Positions 35,485-46,966 are shown, counted from the stretch's first letter. The stretch: 64,000 nucleotides of DNA from Piliocolobus tephrosceles (GCF_002776525.5 NC_045446.1:68807886-68871885), one strand, 5' to 3'. The notes: generated by a model not told the origin, from the sequence alone. A program made the numbers and translations.

Positions 35485-35815
35485 GCTGTCATGTTGCCCC
35501 TCTACACTTTTGTATTACGTGTGCTGCCTTCTCTCTCTGGAATGTCTTTCTCCCCCATTACCTGGTGAACACCCACTCAGGAGCTGGCCTCAAATGTCAG
35601 CTACTTTGTGAAGACTTCCCAGAATGCCCTGGGCAGAGCAGGTGGCTCTTCCTCTGTGCTTCAAGGGGCATCTGTGCAAACCTTTGCCATGGCCCTCCCC
35701 TCTTGACAGCAGTTGCCTGTCTCTCCCCTTACAGTGAGAATTCCTGGAATGTAGGGATCATCTTTCTATCCCCAATCCCTGAAACAGTGGCTGCACAGAA
35801 GAGGCAGTTGTAGGA
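35485..35815 (+). mobile_element. L2 3' end
   Basis: L2 text in order: CTGCCTTCTCTCTCTGGAATG, a CCTCAAATGTCAGCTACTTTGTGAAG-type segment, CTTCCCAGAATGCCC and GAATTCCTGGAATGTAGGGATC near the end. Confidence 0.65.
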
Positions 35816-37003
35816 TGAAGGAAACTGCCATAAAAGAGGGCAAGAGGACTGCATTGCAAGACAAAAGAGGGGAGAGACTACTGGCTTTGCAAGTTGAGAT
35901 GTGCCCAATTTTTGCCTACCACAAACTCTCTTATGTAAAAAGTGTGGGCTTTACCCAAACCCCCACCCACTCTCTGTGGGGTTGGGGGCCTCTGTGGCTA
36001 ACCTGGGACTGGCTGCTTGCTGGGAGGGCTGTGGTTGCTGGAGACATCCCTGCCTGTGGGACCCTGGGACACTTTATATTCAAGTTGCTTCCATGCTAGT
36101 GGAAGGCAGAGCTCACTTTTCAAGTCAGAGGGCAAAGGAAACGGAACCCGCATGAGCCAGGCACTGTGCTAGGTACCTCATGAAGTATTTCATTTCACCC
36201 TTGCAGCCACCCTACAAGGGAGGTGTTCGTTTCTCTTGTTCCATGTGTTCCTTATTCTTTTTTCCCCTCTTTTCTTGCCCTCTTTGGATTATTTTCTTAG
36301 TCTTCCATTTTATCTCCACTGTTGACTTATTAGCTAGGACTCTTTTTTTAGTTTTTATCTTTTTAGTGATTTCTCTAGGGTTTATAATACACATATTTAA
36401 CTTATAGGTAGATATTCTAACCTCAATCTACATATCAGGAAACTGGAATTCAGGGCAGTTAAATAATTTTTGTAACATGTCATAGTTTCAAAATGGTGGA
36501 TCCTTCACTCCGTTCTTACATTATCTCAGATTGACAACTAATTTTTTTTTTTAAAGCCATACCTTAACCCAATCAAGGACTCATAAGCAGCTTGATTTGT
36601 GTGTCAGAAACTCCTAAAGTGCAATCCACGGGATGTATCCAATGAGATATTAGGATTTCATGGTGAAAAAGGGGCTTTCACAGTCAAATAAGTTTGAGAA
36701 ATAGTGGGCAAATATATTAAATAGTTCACTTTTGTCACACTTCCCAGAGCTTATCATACACCGAAATGTGCCATGAAAATGTAATAATGGTGGTGACCCT
36801 GACAAATTTATTTGATGCTGGAACCATTTTTCCAGAGTATTTTCTGAACTAGTGTTTCTTCAAAGGGACTTTGGAAAATGCTGCTCTAAGAGAAAGTCAG
36901 TGTTTCCTGTCACCTTACCCCACCTTTCTCAAAGAAGACTAAGTCTTGTTAGGTAGTAAGAGCACTTTATGGGGTCCTGCCCTGAGTGAGCCGTGGTCCT
37001 TAC

Positions 37004-38618
37004 CTGTCATGAAGCACTTGATGTCCTGAGAGTTGCTGATGGGGTTGTTGTTTTTGAACATATAGAGATTAAAAGGCATGATGTTGCTGCTACTAAGGTG
37101 CTGCCACAGCTCGTGGTCTGGGCTAGTCCAGCGTCCGGCCAGCACATCATAATCTCGCCGGCCCATGTGGACAAGCTTGGTGAGTGGATCATAGAGGCCA
37201 CCATGGTAGCCTATGATGATCTGAAAGTTGGGGTTGGTATCCATGTAGATCTCCCCATAGGCTGTGTACAGGATTTGCTTGATCATCAAACCCGTTCCAC
37301 TAAAGACAGCAAGAGGGGTCCCGATGTTGTCACAAGCGATGTAAAACTCGTCACCACTGCTCAGCTCCATGGCAAAGAGGTGTCCTTGCAAGTCGTAGTA
37401 GAGGGAGGTGATCTCAGAGCTGGAGTGGTTGTAGAGGTGGGTGACCTTGGTGGGGTTGGTCAGGTCTGCATAGAAGAACTGCAGGTGGTGGCTGTGGCTG
37501 GTCTTGCTGGACACCCGCCGCCCCAGGCCGTCGTAGCGGTACCTGACACTCCAGCCGCCAGCCCGATTGTAGGCCTTGATGAGTAGGCCAGCTGAGTTGT
37601 ACTCAAAGATATCACTGCCACGCTGCCTCAGGAAGCCATCCTCGTCCATCTTGTATTGCACGTCACCCAGCCGAGTGATGCGGTCGCGGAGGTCGTACCG
37701 CAGCGGTGTGAGCCGTGCACTGTTCCCAGGGCTCAGTAAGTGCAGGTTTCCATTGAGGTCATAACTGTAGCGCCAGAGTGGCTTGTCATTGATGGAGACT
37801 GTCTGCAGCTGGCCATCAGCATCGTACTCATAGGAGTAGCGGGTGGTATTGGCGTAGGGTCCCACCTTCAGCTCCTTCTTCACTACTCGCCCCATGTTAT
37901 CATACTGGACAGTCATCCAGTACATGAGCGAGCGGAAGATCTCATACTGCACTTCCTTCATCCTGCCATATGCATCAAAATGCTTGGTGTGGGTCATGAC
38001 AGCTGTGGTGATTATCTGGTTAATGTCGTAGTAGATGACACCAAACTTCCCAAACTGCTCTGTCTTGCCTGACACATCATCATAGCGATAGAGATCAATG
38101 GGCAGCGGGGTCTCGTTGATCACAGCCTGCATGCTGGTCACCCGGAAGCTATTGTCATAGTTGTAGTCAAAACGGGCATTGACCATGCCTTCCTCGGTGA
38201 AGCGGAAGATCTGCCGGTCGATCAGGGGCCCAATCTGACGGTAGCGGATGGTGCAGGTGAAGCCCTCGTTCTGTAGGTTGATGGTCTTCAGCATGCCTGC
38301 CGTCTCATCATAGGTGAAACTGACCTTGGTGGTGTCGTACAGTGTCTCCGCCAGCTTCGACAGTTTGCCATACTTGTATATCACCCTGCGGCCAGTGCCC
38401 AGGTAGAAGGTGTGGAGGAGGTGCCCATCCTCAGTGAAGTCCTGTATGACTGAGGCATTGCCCTCAGGGGGCTGATAGATGTTTCTGTAGTAGCCCACTG
38501 AGCGGATGGTCTCCAGTGTCTGCCGTGCCACGTTGGGCATCGTCACAGAAGAGAGGCGGTCATTCTTGTCGAACTCAAAGATATACTGCCTCTGGCTGTG
38601 TAGTAGCAGCACCATGGA
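37004..38618 (-). CDS. TENM4: TENM4 large YD-repeat/RHS-core exon
   Basis: A 1,615-nt exon encoding residues 257-794 plus the first base of the next codon. The acceptor is CCCTCTAG before TCCATGGTG, giving SMVLLLHSQRQYIFEFD, and the donor is ATGACAG|GTAAGG. It holds most of the YD-repeat barrel, with many Y-D-x-x-G-R/N-L units such as FDAYGRMKEV, YDNMGRVVKK and YDLNGNLHLL. It ends with the RHS-type core motif LYDPLTKLVHMGRRDYDVL...GRWTSPD from about residue 732. Sequons NAS, NTT and NHS are visible. It is fully open with no stops. In the folded protein this is a large hollow barrel outside the cell that scaffolds latrophilin and teneurin binding. Confidence 0.98.
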
Positions 38619-38800
38619 CTAGAGGGAGAGGAAAACCAAGAGATGAGAGGAGGGTGGTGAGGAGAAAGGGTAGCTCTACATACTCGAGACTTAAAGGGAA
38701 GGAATGAACGTCCAAGGAGAATCCTGAGTTTCCATGGTTCTCTTGAGTTGTGCTCCAACCAGAGCTTTCCAACAGGAGTGCCACAGGATACTGCAAATGT

Positions 38801-38874
38801 GTTACAGATGTGCCAAGATGAGGCTCTCTCTCAGCCTCATCTTAGCACATCTTTAACCTTAGCACATCTGTAAC
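38801..38874. repeat. 25-bp near-perfect inverted repeat plus 17-bp tandem duplication
   Basis: Arms 38801-38825 and 38833-38857 are reverse complements at 23 of 25 positions with a 7-base CT loop. One mismatch becomes a G-U pair in the TENM4 transcript. The outer 17 bases of the right arm (38841-38857) are repeated in tandem at 38858-38874 with one difference. Confidence 0.92.
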
Positions 38875-40080
38875 CTACCTGGGGCCCAGGCCTCCAGGTA
38901 CTCAGGCCATTTGCTGTCCTATGGTGAGCAGCCTCGTGCGTTTGCCCCTTTGTGCAGTATAGACCTGGTTACTTTTGTGTGTGGTGGGGTGTGAGAATGG
39001 TCGAGAAGCTTTGGCCTGAAGTGTGTACAGCAGTCTGGCTTCCTTGCCCCGGACTTCTCAAACCAGTCTTCCTACTCAGGCAAGAATAAGCTCCCCCAAA
39101 CACAGTCTGACAATTTATTTTACCTGCTAAACAGTTTCTGCTGACTCCCTGTGGCTTGCAGCATGAAGACCATATTTGAGAAGGGCCTTTAAGGCTTTGC
39201 ACAATGACAGGTCATACGCCTACCCTGGGGTAGGGCAGGTGTGATGGGAATGGGAGAACCCGGTTTCTAACAATGGACTCCTTGTGCGGCCCTGGGAAAG
39301 TTCCTCTCCTCTGGCTTTGGGTTTTCAGTATGTGGGATGACCTCCAAGGTCTCTCTTAGTACTAGCCCAGAACGTCACTTCTGGGGATACTCACCCAGTG
39401 GGTAGAGGAGACTCACCTCAGAGCAAGCACAGCCTAGGCCCTGGATGGGTCACCAGGGTCAGGAAACAAAGCAGGGATCTGGATACTAGAACTGGGGCAT
39501 GCAGTGCACTTGTTCTCAGGAAAAGATCGTCAGATAATAGGCCTAAAGGCTTTATGCTGAAAAGCTACCATTTTCTCCCATTTGAGACCAACTTTTGATT
39601 TTAGGTCATTTCTGATTCCTACCCCTGGGATGAAATGAGTTCTGACCCTATAGTAGAATAGACTTACTAAGGCCATGTCCAGCACCTGAAGCTCAGTGCC
39701 TCCTGCCTAAGTACTGATCCCTAGGCTTCTGCCTGGTTCTCCACAACTGGATTGCACCACATGCCCTAGACCTGGGAGCAGACCCTTGACCTGGGTCTGA
39801 ACTGTGAGTCCTGCTCTGCAAGTCCAGTGAGTGTTTGGGCCTCTACTCTATCAGGCAGGTCTTTCATGTTCTCCTGCCCTAAGACCACCACCTGCTGTGG
39901 CATCTCCATGATCCATCTAGATGCCTCTTGGGACCCCCTGCCCTCTGTGGCAGATTTTCTGAACATTTCCTTTCAGAGACACGGGTCAGATATAGCCCAC
40001 TGAGGCCACCAGGCTGGGCTTGGCCATGAATGATTGGCCTTCTGCATGGCAAGGCCAGTGATGCAGGGAGACAGACACCT

Positions 40081-40082
40081 GC
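40081..40082 (-). other. TENM4: Non-canonical GC splice donor
   Basis: The exon ends ...TTAGAGAAG and the intron starts GCAGGTGTC. The nearby GT, 4 bases further on, would add GCAG and break the frame with the next exon (TCC ATG GTG). The joined product EK|SMVLLL matches the equivalent teneurin junction, so the GC site is the one used. AAG|GCAGGT fits the strong consensus typical of GC donors. Confidence 0.88.
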
Positions 40083-40379
40083 CTTCTCTAAGTACGTGTA
40101 GCTCCATGTCTTCCCATCAGCGAAGATCCTGGATGTGATGCGGCCCGCCTGGTCGTATTCCATTCTTTCGGACATGATGCCTCTCTGGATGCCAGCAATG
40201 TGACCCCCAGGGGAGTATGTCACGTTGACACCATTCAGCCTGCTGCTGGGTGACCAGAGGCTGGGCCGCCCCGCCTGGTCGTACAGAATCCGGAGGGTGA
40301 ACTTGCGGTGGTCATCATAGATCTTCTCTGTGCGTGTTACACGGTCAAAATCCAGAGACAGGAGATTTCGGTTGTGAAC
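40083..40379 (-). CDS. TENM4: TENM4 YD-repeat exon
   Basis: A 297-nt exon (99 codons, phase 0 at both ends), residues 158-256. The acceptor is TTTCTCCAG before GTTCACAAC (VHNRNLLSLDFDRV). It contains YD units FTLRILYDQAGRPSLW and YDQAGRITSRIFADGKTW and the sequon NVTY, and ends YTYLEK at the GC donor. It forms part of the YD barrel wall. The reading frame stays open for 54 codons into the intron (to 39879), which is chance. Confidence 0.97.
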
Positions 40380-42923
40380 CTGGAGAAAGATTGGAAGGAG
40401 AGAGAAAATTAATCTGGACTACGAGAACTTTGGTCTGATGGTCCACGTGGCTCTCAGCTCTGCTGGGAATCTCTTGAGTACAGGAGGGAGCACAGGTCCT
40501 GCGCAGCAACAGACACGGGTTTGAATCCTGGCTCTGTCATTCGTCAGCTCTGTGAAGTTTCCTCACCTGTAAAATGGGGACAATAATGCCAATTGCACAG
40601 GGCTGTTGTGAGGATGAAGATGATGCCTATGTTGCGAAATCAGTAGCTGTGACCAAAGAGGATCTGCATGTTTTCTAATGCGGTTCTTCTAACGAGGACA
40701 CATTTTAAAAGGCAGATCCTTCTTGACTCCCTGCTGAAAACAGATCTACTAAGTGAGCCCAGCCAGCAAATAAACTGACCCGTCTACCCCACACCAGACA
40801 CCGAGGACACCAAAGCTCAGGGAGGTGAAGGGATTCACCCTGGATCTCGCGGCTGGTGAGTGACGGAGCTGGACTTGACTCTCACCCGTACAACGTGCCA
40901 CCAAACACTCAGTGGTCCTCTGAGCAATTCTTGGCCTTCTGGGGGCTCTGGACTTCCCAGCCCCTCTGGGGTGTCTCCTGCCTTGCCACGACAATCAGGG
41001 CTTCTTGATTGCCAGAGTCAGTACCCAAGACATCTTCCCCGAGGTGCTGGGAGGCAGTGAGTGTTTGTCACTGGGGTGCTCTTTTGGCTGTGGGCCGAAT
41101 GGGGACACAGTCCTGGCTTTGAGGCACTTTGCTCCTGCCTTCAGGATCGGGAGTGCCTTGTATAAACTCCACCTGGGCTGCCAGGTCAGCACACACTTCA
41201 ATTTCCTTTCAGAGTCAGAAGGACAGGGCTCCTGCAGACATAGTGGTAAGTCAGGGTTTTTATATTTTAATAAAGAAATATACTTCAGGGGCCTGTTTCT
41301 GTATTTGGATTTGCCCTGTAGGCATTGGTGGTCCCTGAAACATTGCCAGGTATTCTGGAGCTAAAATACTAGTTCCCGCTAATTGGTGTCTGGCCTTATG
41401 GGACATTTGGGCACATTTTCTGTCTCTTCCACTAGTCATTGCTTAAGGTTGACAAGTAGTAAAGAAGACCCAAGAGGAAAGCAGATAATTAGGTCACGTG
41501 ATGCAAAATGGCATGTGTGGACCGAGGCAATGAAAGGCCCTCTGGATCCCTGTGTGGTTAAAAAAATTGGGTCCAGGTCTAGGAATGAAGACCAGGATTC
41601 TAGCTGCAACTTTGTGACCAACTTTTCTATCAACCTTGGGCAAGTGCCATCCCCTCTCCGAGTCTCAGTTTCTTACTTTGTATCACAACAGTTGTTGTGA
41701 AGGTTGAAGAAACTTAGTAAATCAGTGGAGTGTTAAGCACATGGAAGGTACTGAATAAATGGTTGGAATTATTTCCATTAAATGACAGCAAATGATCCTG
41801 GTCATCCCAGGAAGGAGAGACGTGTCTGTCTCTCCCTTCTCCCATACAAATCCTAAGGCCTTGAAAATAAAGATTTATAATGACGATGCTGACTTTAGCT
41901 GTGAATGACCTGGTTATAATAAGGTTACCTTCCCTGGGGTAATCAGACACAATTGCAGATGCAGAAACTGTGTGGCAGATGATTCCCAAAAAACTCAGAG
42001 GCGTTGGAGGCTGAAGCTGTGTTATTCTCAGAGAGGGCACAGGAAGATACGGGGGCTGTGTCACCAACAATGACAGAGGCCTTTTTAAAGTATCTTTTGG
42101 AAGGTCCGCCTATGACTCCCCTCAGGGTGGTACCATCGAGCCAGCTGCCCCTTTTTATCCCTGGAGGATCTCTAGTGAAGGGGAGCTGTACCTTTTTGGC
42201 AAAATTAATAAAATTAAACAGCTCACTGGGGAGCCGCCTAATGTGTTCTGTGCTCGGCAGTGGCGGCAGTGAGATTATTTCACCTCTTTATTAAAAAAGT
42301 TCCTAGTTGTATAAAAAATGAGCTCCATTATGGGGAGGCACAGCCAGCTAACATTCTAATTCCACCTGCCACCACTGTGGGTGGCCATTTATTTGGGAGG
42401 ACATGTAGATGTGGCCACCTGACTAGAGCACCATCAATCTCAGGTTGGGAGAGGGACCAGTTAAAGCCTAGGAAACTTTTGGTCCAGTTCACACAGCAGA
42501 GAGGAAATCCTAATCATGCTACTCGCTGCCATTTATTGAGCACCTGGAGTCTATTGGCGCTGGGCTAGGTGCGTTGAGTGTATTATCTCATTTCTGCAGA
42601 GGCACCTGAGGCTCAGAGGAGCTGCTCAAGGCTCCACACGGCACAGGCAGGAATCAAACCCAGGTCAAACTTCCCACTGAGGACACTGCGTCAGAGGCGC
42701 ATGCAGGAGTCTCTGCGAATTCAGACAGGGGGCTCAGTGAGGCCGCAGAGAACAAAGACAGCTAGGCCTTCCTCAGAGAGCTACTGCAAAGCTGTTTCCC
42801 ACAGTAGATAGTCGCTAGAGATCTTGGCTGTTGAGGGAACACGTGAAGCCTGGTTTTGCCAGTTGTGTGATATTGGATAAGTCACTTAATGTTTCTGTAG
42901 CTGCTGTGGGCCTATTTTTCTAG

Positions 42924-43223
42924 GTTTTTTTTTTTTTTTTTGAGACAGAGTCTTGCTTTGTTGCCCAGGCTGGAGTGCAGTGGCATGATCTCGGCTCACT
43001 GCAACCTCCGCCTCTCAGGTTCAAGCAATTCTCCTGCCTCAGCCTCCTGAGTAGCTGGGATTACTGGTGTCCATCACCATGCCTGGCTAATGCTTTGTAT
43101 TTTTAGTAGAGATGGAGTTTCACCATGTTGGCCAGGCTGGTCTCGAACTCCTGACCTCAAACAATCTGCTCGCCTCAGCCTCCCAAAGTGCTGGGATTAC
43201 AGGCATGAGCTGCTGCACCTGGC
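42924..43223 (-). mobile_element. Alu (AluS-like), antisense
   Basis: Complete Alu with a T17-type tail. The flanks CTATTTTTCTAG and CTATTTTCTAG form the target duplication. Confidence 0.92.
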
Positions 43224-43755
43224 CTATTTTCTAGTCTTTACCAACACCTCGCTATGAGACTCTGGAAAAATCGTTTACCCTCTCTGGATCTCGGTTGTCT
43301 CATGTACAAAAGAGGGGCTTCAGTGAACTTTCTTTGCTGAAGGGCAGGGGACTTAAGAGAGTCGGAGTTGTGTTGCTATGAGGACACTTCTGGAATGTTA
43401 GGAACATGTAGCTCAGTTCTGTAGTTTGTTTCAGTTCAGCAGGTATCTCTTGAGCACCCGTGGTCTGCAGGGTGCTATGCTGAAAGCCATGGCTAGTTCA
43501 TTAACTTTCCCTCTGTTCATCACTTGCCTTTCTCAAGGTGGCGGAAAAAGAAGCTGGGCACTCAGGCCCTGGCAGAGGCTGTATTCTACAGCAACATGGG
43601 ATGTGAGGCAGACAAGGAGCTGGCTCAGGGCATCCACATATTCAAAAGCACTCTGAATATAAGACCATGATGCCAGTCCCAGCAGTGATGGCTCAGGTGA
43701 GGCCATTTTGGAGAATGTAGCTTAGGTTCTAAGTAGCTGAACTGAATTTTGGGAC

Positions 43756-44155
43756 NNNNNNNNNNNNNNNNNNNNNNNNNNNNNNNNNNNNNNNNNNNNN
43801 NNNNNNNNNNNNNNNNNNNNNNNNNNNNNNNNNNNNNNNNNNNNNNNNNNNNNNNNNNNNNNNNNNNNNNNNNNNNNNNNNNNNNNNNNNNNNNNNNNNN
43901 NNNNNNNNNNNNNNNNNNNNNNNNNNNNNNNNNNNNNNNNNNNNNNNNNNNNNNNNNNNNNNNNNNNNNNNNNNNNNNNNNNNNNNNNNNNNNNNNNNNN
44001 NNNNNNNNNNNNNNNNNNNNNNNNNNNNNNNNNNNNNNNNNNNNNNNNNNNNNNNNNNNNNNNNNNNNNNNNNNNNNNNNNNNNNNNNNNNNNNNNNNNN
44101 NNNNNNNNNNNNNNNNNNNNNNNNNNNNNNNNNNNNNNNNNNNNNNNNNNNNNNN
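43756..44155. other. Assembly gap (400 N)
   Basis: Exactly 400 N, probably a gap of estimated or arbitrary size. It lies in a TENM4 intron, 436 bases from the nearest exon. The Alu 3' of the gap is cut by it. Confidence 0.99.
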
Positions 44156-44228
44156 TCCTACCTCGTGACCTGCCTGCCTCAGCCTCCCAAAGTGCTGGGA
44201 TTACAGGCGTGAGCCACCACGCCTGGCT
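44156..44228 (-). mobile_element. Alu left-end remnant at the gap edge
   Basis: Only the last 73 bases (on the plus strand) of an antisense Alu are seen, ending GAGCCACCACGCCTGGC. The rest must lie in the gap, which probably explains the assembly break. Confidence 0.88.
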
Positions 44229-44591
44229 TTTTATATATTATTACTTCTAATCCTTGTAGCAACTTGTAAAAGTGGTCTTGTCCTTCCCACTTTATAGATG
44301 ATGAAATTGAGGCTCTAAGACTAGTGATCTGTCCAAGCTCACTCAGGGAATAATATAAGCTGGAAATTCAACTCAGGCCCATCTACCACCAAAGCCAGTA
44401 GTCTTTCTACAAGTCAAAACTAAAAAGACATACAAGGGTCTCTGATCACACGTGGTTCCCTGCTTTAGTTCCCCCCTTTTGCAGATGAGTAAACTGAGGT
44501 CCCAGGGAATTTCCAGAACAGGGACCAGTTCTCCAGATTCACCCTTCTCCTTTCCCCTCAGGACACAGCCACCTCCAGAGGCCTCGCTCAC

Positions 44592-44827
44592 CCGCAGCCG
44601 GCGCCCGAAGACAGTGACCTGGCCCCGAGCCTGCTCCTTGCGCTGCCGCCACTCCACCAGGTTGAGGCCGTTGTCAATGGGCAGTGTGACATTCCTCTTG
44701 CCCACGGTGGGGTTGACAGTGCCAGCCAGCAAGTGGGGCTCGGTCTGCAGTGCCACCTCCATGCCGTTGGCCAGCAGCAGCCGCAGGGAGCCGTCGGCCC
44801 CAATGTAGTAGCTGTTCCGGACTTGGT
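44592..44827 (-). CDS. TENM4: TENM4 YD-repeat exon
   Basis: A 236-nt exon. The acceptor is CTCTCCTGCAG before ACCAAGTCC and the donor is CTGCGG|GTGAGC. It completes a split Asp codon (G|AC), then encodes QVRNSYYIGADGSLRLLLANG through FGRRLR (residues 80-157). The segment NGLNLVEWRQRKEQARG contains a run of charged residues, and NVTL is a sequon. It is GC-rich compared with its surroundings and lies in the YD barrel. Confidence 0.97.
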
Positions 44828-45114
44828 CTGCAGGAGAGGAGAGGCACAGACTGCTCAGAAGGAACGAAGGGGGAGGGAGGTGTGAGGACAGCAGAGGCAG
44901 TGGAGGGGACTTTAAAGGATGCTTTTCCTAACTATAAAAGCAATATGTCATCACTGAAGAAAACGAGGAAAATACATGGAGAAGACCATCCAGAATCTCA
45001 ATATCCAAAGAAAACCATTGTAAATATTTTGTACATTTGTAGATTTTCGGATATTTCCAAATGCCCTTGCAGTTTAAAATAGATAAGAGTTTTAAAATAG
45101 TTACAGAATTTTTC

Positions 45115-45570
45115 ACTGATCATTGTATTATATCATGTTCCTGAATATTTTTTCATAAACATTTTTCTTAATGACCATACAATATTTCACTGTACGAAAA
45201 TAAGTTATTTAAGCAAGCCTCAAATAGATATTCAGTTTGATTCCAGTTTTTCAGAATTATAAGTACCACTGTATATATTTAGTTTAAACATCATTCTAAG
45301 TGAAAGAGAAGTCAGATGTAAAAGGCTACACATTGTCTGACTCCACTTACATGAAATGTCCAGAATAGGCAAAAATCTCTAGAGACAGTGGTTGCCAAAG
45401 ACTGAGGGGGAAGAGGGAAAGTGGAGCAGCTGCTAATGGGTATGGGATTTCTCTTTGGGGTGATAAACATGTTCCAGAATTGGATCATAATGATGATCGC
45501 ACAGCTTTATAAATTGTATGTTTTTAAAGAGTAAATTTCATGCTATGTAAATTATACCTCAAAAATACTT
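45115..45570 (+). mobile_element. Old L1 3'-end-like fragment
   Basis: The second half carries the phrases CATGAAATGTCCAGAATAGGC, GTGGTTGCCAAAGACTGAGGGG and TAAATTATACCTCAAAAATAC, which are typical of old L1M 3' ends. The first half is less certain and may be a separate repeat. Confidence 0.5.
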
Positions 45571-45660
45571 TTCAGATAAATCAATATCCAATATCTTCAT
45601 TTTAGATTTTCAAATCAAAATAGATTCCTACAAGTAGGATTACTAGAGCAAAGGGTTGAA

Positions 45661-45978
45661 TTTTTTTTTTTTTTTTTTTTTTTTTTCTGGAGACAGGGTC
45701 TTGCTCTGTTGCCCAGGCTATATAGTGCAGTAGTACAATGTGATCATAGCTCACTGTAACCTCATACTCCTGGGTCCAAGCAGTCCTCCAACCTCAGCCT
45801 CCCAAGCAGCTAGGACAATAGGCATGCATCACCACACCTGGCTAATTTTTAAAATATTTTATAGAGACCAGGTTTCAATATTTGACCAGGCAGGCCTTGA
45901 ACTCCTGGGCTGAAGCAATCCTTCCACCTTAGCCTCCAAAAGCATTGGGATTGTAAGTGTGAGCCACCATACCTGGCA
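45661..45978 (-). mobile_element. AluJ, antisense
   Basis: A T26 run, then GGAGACAGGGTCTTGCTCTGTTGCCC and a highly diverged two-arm body ending GAGCCACCATACCTGGCA. GGTTGAA flanks both sides. The long uninterrupted T run is unusual for such an old Alu. Confidence 0.9.
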
Positions 45979-46562
45979 GGTTGAACAGTTTTAAGGCTCT
46001 TGATACACTCTAAGGTAACAATGTTCTTTATAACAAGGAGAAAAATGTAACTCTGACACTTAAACCACTGACAGAATGCCAAAAAAAAAAAAAAAAAATA
46101 CATAAACACGTTTTAAATCATTGTCACGGGCATATGACCATGATTTAAGCATAGAAATGATTTGAAATTTTAAATTTGATTTAAAACATTTTAACTTAGA
46201 TTTTTAACTAAACGAAACTTCTGGTGAAAGAAGTAGATTTCAGCTGTAAAACGCACATAGAGTTGCTTTCTAGAGATGAAAATACTGTCTTGGGGTGTGC
46301 GCTGCACTGTCCTGTCTCTGGCCCTTCCCTGCACTGCCCCCCTCTTCGGTAAGTGCTGGCTTAAGACTCCCTCCAGGCTCTGCTAAAATGTCATCTCTTT
46401 CCAGAAGCTTCCCCTCTTCCACTGGCCAGAATACATGACTCCCTGTCCTGTACACCCCTCAGCCTCTCTATGGGCCTCCTCAGTGGTCTCGCAGCTGAGG
46501 GGTGTGGGAGTCACTGCTCTGTGAATGAACAAATTCTCCAATATTTGAGTGCGTGCTGTGAG

Positions 46563-46815
46563 AGGCACGATGGCACAAAGATTAAGAGCTTGGCTTTGGA
46601 GCCAGGCTACTTCGGCTCAGGTTCCAGCTCTGTGGCTGCCTTGCTGTAAGACCTTGGCCAAATTCTTAACCTTCCACGCCTCTGGTACTTCATCACTACA
46701 CTGGGACAATAATGGTACCCTGCCTTGCAGGATGCTCTGAGGATTGAGTGAGATCATGAATGTGAAGAGCTGAGAACTGTACTTGGCATATAGTGTTATG
46801 TAAATGTTAGCTGTC
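46563..46815 (+). mobile_element. MIR, nearly complete
   Basis: MIR core and both flanks are visible: AGAGCTTGGCTTTGGAGCCAGG, CAGCTCTGTGGCTGCC, CTTGGCCAAATTCTTAACC, ACACTGGGACAATAATGG and ATGTAAATGTTAGCT. Confidence 0.82.
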
Positions 46816-46893
46816 ACTGGTTTTATGTGCCTGGCACTGTGCTAGTCACTGTCATGTGTGTTTCTTGTCTCTCCTCTATCTCCACCATCCCAT

Positions 46894-46894
46894 T

Positions 46895-46946
<52 letters not shown>

Positions 46947-46966
46947 GCACGCACACACACACACAC
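46894..46966. repeat. Compound (TC)n(AC)n(GC)n microsatellite
   Basis: (TC) about 10 units, then (AC) about 13 units, a GTGCGCGCACGC centre, and (AC) again. The alternating purine-pyrimidine stretch with CG steps could form Z-DNA. Confidence 0.95.

Larger units (their letters stand above)
29717..37003 (-). other. TENM4: TENM4 intron with many repeats (GT-AG)
   Basis: Donor ACAG|GTAAGG at 37003 and acceptor at 29717. Named repeats are an Alu (30330-30617), a MaLR LTR (31440-31860), an AluJ (32393-32640), an Alu with an expanded tail (33244-33622), MIRs (about 32150-32330, 33665-33840 and 34690-34910), (GTT)n at 34107-34133 and L2 (35485-35815). Text near 34280-34370 resembles a DNA-transposon remnant but I cannot name it. 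Stretches 30640-31430, 32645-33230 and 35820-37000 show nothing I can assign. Confidence 0.75.
38619..40082 (-). other. TENM4: TENM4 intron with a GC-AG boundary
   Basis: The donor is GAGAAG|GCAGGTGTC, so the intron starts GC rather than GT (40082-40081). The acceptor is TCCCTCTAG. Near the acceptor, at 38801-38874, lies a strong inverted repeat with a tandem duplication. The remainder (38880-40080) shows no repeat I recognise. Confidence 0.85.
40380..44591 (-). other. TENM4: TENM4 intron with assembly gap (GT-AG)
   Basis: Donor CTGCGG|GTGAGC at 44591 and acceptor at 40380. Contents are MIR-like pieces near 40500-40620, 41540-41770, 42515-42670 and 43225-43320, an Alu (42924-43223), the N run and an Alu remnant after it. 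The block 42060-42420 is repeat-free, AT-rich and dense in TAATTA-type and E-box motifs. Region 40860-41500 shows nothing I can name. Confidence 0.75.

Noticed and set aside
36993..37586. 197-codon plus-strand frame
   Set aside because: It is the complement of the large TENM4 coding exon; long shadow frames opposite real exons are common.
37004..38618. Bacterial RHS toxin or horizontally acquired element
   Set aside because: The RHS/YD motifs are those of the animal teneurin family, and the exons sit in a normal spliced primate gene, so no recent transfer is implied.
43749..44168. 139-codon frame of X residues
   Set aside because: It is only the translation of the N gap.
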